From assembly GCF_014217875.1 (NCBI RefSeq), contig NZ_CP059060.1, forward strand, positions 1,240,001 through 1,304,000: 64,000 bases of DNA, written 5' to 3'. Of the stretch, positions 62,819-64,000 are shown in pieces. Every line of letters starts with the position of its first letter. The first letter of the stretch is position 1. The notes under the pieces were generated by a model that saw only the letters and a list, made by a program, of their open reading frames with translations, was not told where the DNA came from and searched no databases. The position numbers and the translations under genes are program-made. Origin of the DNA: Synechococcus sp. LTW-R. GTDB taxonomy: Bacteria; Cyanobacteriota; Cyanobacteriia; PCC-6307; Cyanobiaceae.

Positions 62819-63465
62819 AGGAGGGTGCGGAACTGATGGCGCACCTGCTCCATCTGCTCAGCACTCAGCAGCGGCGGCTCGCCAAGGGCGAGGGCCTGCA
62901 GGTAGATCCGCGCCAGGGTTTCCACCTCGACGGCCAGGGCGAGAGCCTTGTCGAGGGTGGGGCCCACCGAGACCTGACCGTGCTGGGCCATCAGGCAGGC
63001 CAGCCGTCCCTCAAGGGCTTGGACCACACCGTCGGAGAGCTCCTGGGTTCCAAAGGTGGCGTAGGGGGCACAGCGGATGTCGTGACCGCCGGCCACCGCC
63101 GTCATGTAGTGGAAAGGAGGAATGTCCCGGCCATGGCAGGCCAGGGCGGTGGCGTGGATGGAGTGGCAGTGCAGCACCGCCTGCACCTCCGGGCGGCTGG
63201 CCAGGACGTCGGCATGCAGACGCCACTCCGAGGAGGGCCGGCGTTGGGGACGGCCATCGGCGGGGATGAAGAGGGGCTCACCCTTGAGATCCAGCGCCAC
63301 CAAGTCGTTGGGCTGCATCTGCTCATAGGGCAGGGAGCTGGGGGTAATCAGCATCCCGCCGGGGATGCGTACCGAGAGGTTGCCGGAGGTGCCCTGGTTG
63401 ATCCCGCTGGCCTGCATGCGCCGGGCGCAGTCGACGAGTTGCTCGCGCAGATCCAGATCAGACAT
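62788..63465 (-). CDS. Class II aldolase/adducin-type enzyme, probably methylthioribulose-1-phosphate lyase or dehydratase
   Basis: A 225-residue class II aldolase-fold protein. '[20 protein letters not shown]' binds phosphate, the zinc ligands lie in '[16 protein letters not shown]', and a further His is in '[12 protein letters not shown]'. The neighbour mtnA, which it overlaps by 8 bases, makes methylthioribulose-1-phosphate. The enzyme here is either MtnB-like (dehydratase) or the aldolase of the DHAP shunt. The sequence alone does not decide. Confidence 0.75.
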   Translation of the reverse strand: MSDLDLREQLVDCARRMQASGINQGTSGNLSVRIPGGMLITPSSLPYEQMQPNDLVALDLKGEPLFIPADGRPQRRPSSEWRLHADVLASRPEVQAVLHCHSIHATALACHGRDIPPFHYMTAVAGGHDIRCAPYATFGTQELSDGVVQALEGRLACLMAQHGQVSVGPTLDKALALAVEVETLARIYLQALALGEPPLLSAEQMEQVRHQFRTLLYRASSSSGS

Positions 63466-64000
63466 CGGCGTAGAGCTCCTGGAGACCTTCGGCGCTGGCG
63501 GCGACGACGCCGCGCTCGGTGATCAAGGCCGTCACCAGGCGGGCCGGGGTGACATCAAAGGCGGGGTTAAAGCCAGGGCTGCCATCGGGGCTGAGCTGCA
63601 CGCTGGTGATCTGCCCATCGGGGCTGCGGCCCTGGATGTGGGTGACCTCCTCAGGGCTGCGGGCCTCGATGGGAATCTCGGCGACCCCGTCATCGATCTG
63701 CCAGTCGATCGTGGAGGCCGGCAGGGCGACATAGAAGGGGACGTTGTTGTCGCGCGCCGCCAGGGCCTTCAGGTAGGTCCCGATCTTGTTGCAGACATCG
63801 CCGCGGCGGGTGGTGCGGTCGGTGCCGACGATCACGGCATCCACCTGGCCGTGCTGCATGAGGTGCCCGCCGGCGTTGTCGACGATGACGGTGTGGGGAA
63901 CCCCTTCGCGGCCGAGCTCATAGGCGGTCAGCGAGGCGCCCTGGTTGCGGGGGCGGGTCTCATCGACCCAGACGTGAATATCGAGGCCAGCGCGGTGGGC
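63458..64000 (-). CDS. mtnA: S-methyl-5-thioribose-1-phosphate isomerase (N-terminal part outside window)
   Basis: Isomerises methylthioribose-1-phosphate in recycling of methylthioadenosine, a by-product of polyamine synthesis. The visible C-terminal 180 residues contain '[20 protein letters not shown]' and the catalytic Asp region '[20 protein letters not shown]', with '[14 protein letters not shown]' and '[17 protein letters not shown]'. The family's typical C-terminus ends '[18 protein letters not shown]'. It is upstream of and overlapping the aldolase gene. Confidence 0.9.
   Translation of the reverse strand, partial: AHRAGLDIHVWVDETRPRNQGASLTAYELGREGVPHTVIVDNAGGHLMQHGQVDAVIVGTDRTTRRGDVCNKIGTYLKALAARDNNVPFYVALPASTIDWQIDDGVAEIPIEARSPEEVTHIQGRSPDGQITSVQLSPDGSPGFNPAFDVTPARLVTALITERGVVAASAEGLQELYADV

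Overview
The window is chromosomal DNA of a picocyanobacterium of the Synechococcus/Cyanobium (alpha-cyanobacterial) group. It carries psbX, ycf66 and a high-light-inducible (hli) protein gene. It also has a SomA-type SLH porin and a circularly permuted, two-piece tmRNA gene whose tag reads ANNIVRFSRQTAPVAA. Most of the sequence is GC-rich core chromosome. The middle part (about 7.9-39 kb) is accessory DNA, and some of it (about 31.6-36.1 kb) is clearly more AT-rich.

Left core (1-7.9 kb): mqo (cut by the window edge), an RseP-type protease, rpsN, pnp, cysQ, rsmI, a LapA-like membrane protein, an HTH protein and tRNA-Arg(UCU).

First island (7.84-16.95 kb): a clean, apparently intact 9-kb integrative element sits in tRNA-Arg(UCU). 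It is bounded by an exact 49-bp duplication of the tRNA 3' part, and matching 22-bp arm-type repeats lie just inside both ends. It encodes a tyrosine integrase, an excisionase-like HTH protein, a primase-polymerase and a VirE/SF3-type helicase in a tightly overlapping operon. Further along are a phage tail-like protein, an HK97-type major capsid protein, a secreted nuclease and small cargo genes. No portal, large terminase or tail module is visible. This is the layout of a phage satellite or tycheposon-like element and is the most interesting system in the window.

Between the islands (16.95-21.2 kb): a short core block holds a DnaJ/CbpA chaperone, an exported thioredoxin-fold protein, a Nif11-domain protein, a VOC protein and small conserved genes.

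Second variable region (21.24-39.07 kb): a mosaic ending at an integrase next to ssrA. It contains two truncated relatives of the VirE helicase, a frameshifted terminase-small-subunit-like gene and a second integrase fragment, all signs of repeated element insertion and decay. Its cargo looks like metal acquisition and surface functions: a CobW-like/metallophosphoesterase/CobW cluster with a Zur-like box, a SLH porin, a divergent iron pair (FutA and PiuC-like dioxygenase) sharing a CRP-type palindrome, two glycosyltransferase-like proteins and an intimin-like beta-barrel protein.

Right core (39.08-64 kb): ssrA, an RlmL-like methyltransferase, a cation/proton antiporter, smc with a PRC-barrel gene, msrB, an LpxB-like protein, tRNA-Leu(GAG), accC, a YggT protein, psbX, ycf66, two lipoproteins, hli, an SbmA/ABCD-type ABC transporter, a HIT protein, comM, rpsU, a DUF3747 protein, def, an S9 peptidase and a GltS-type transporter. 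It ends with a class II aldolase and mtnA (cut by the window edge), which together suggest methylthioadenosine salvage.
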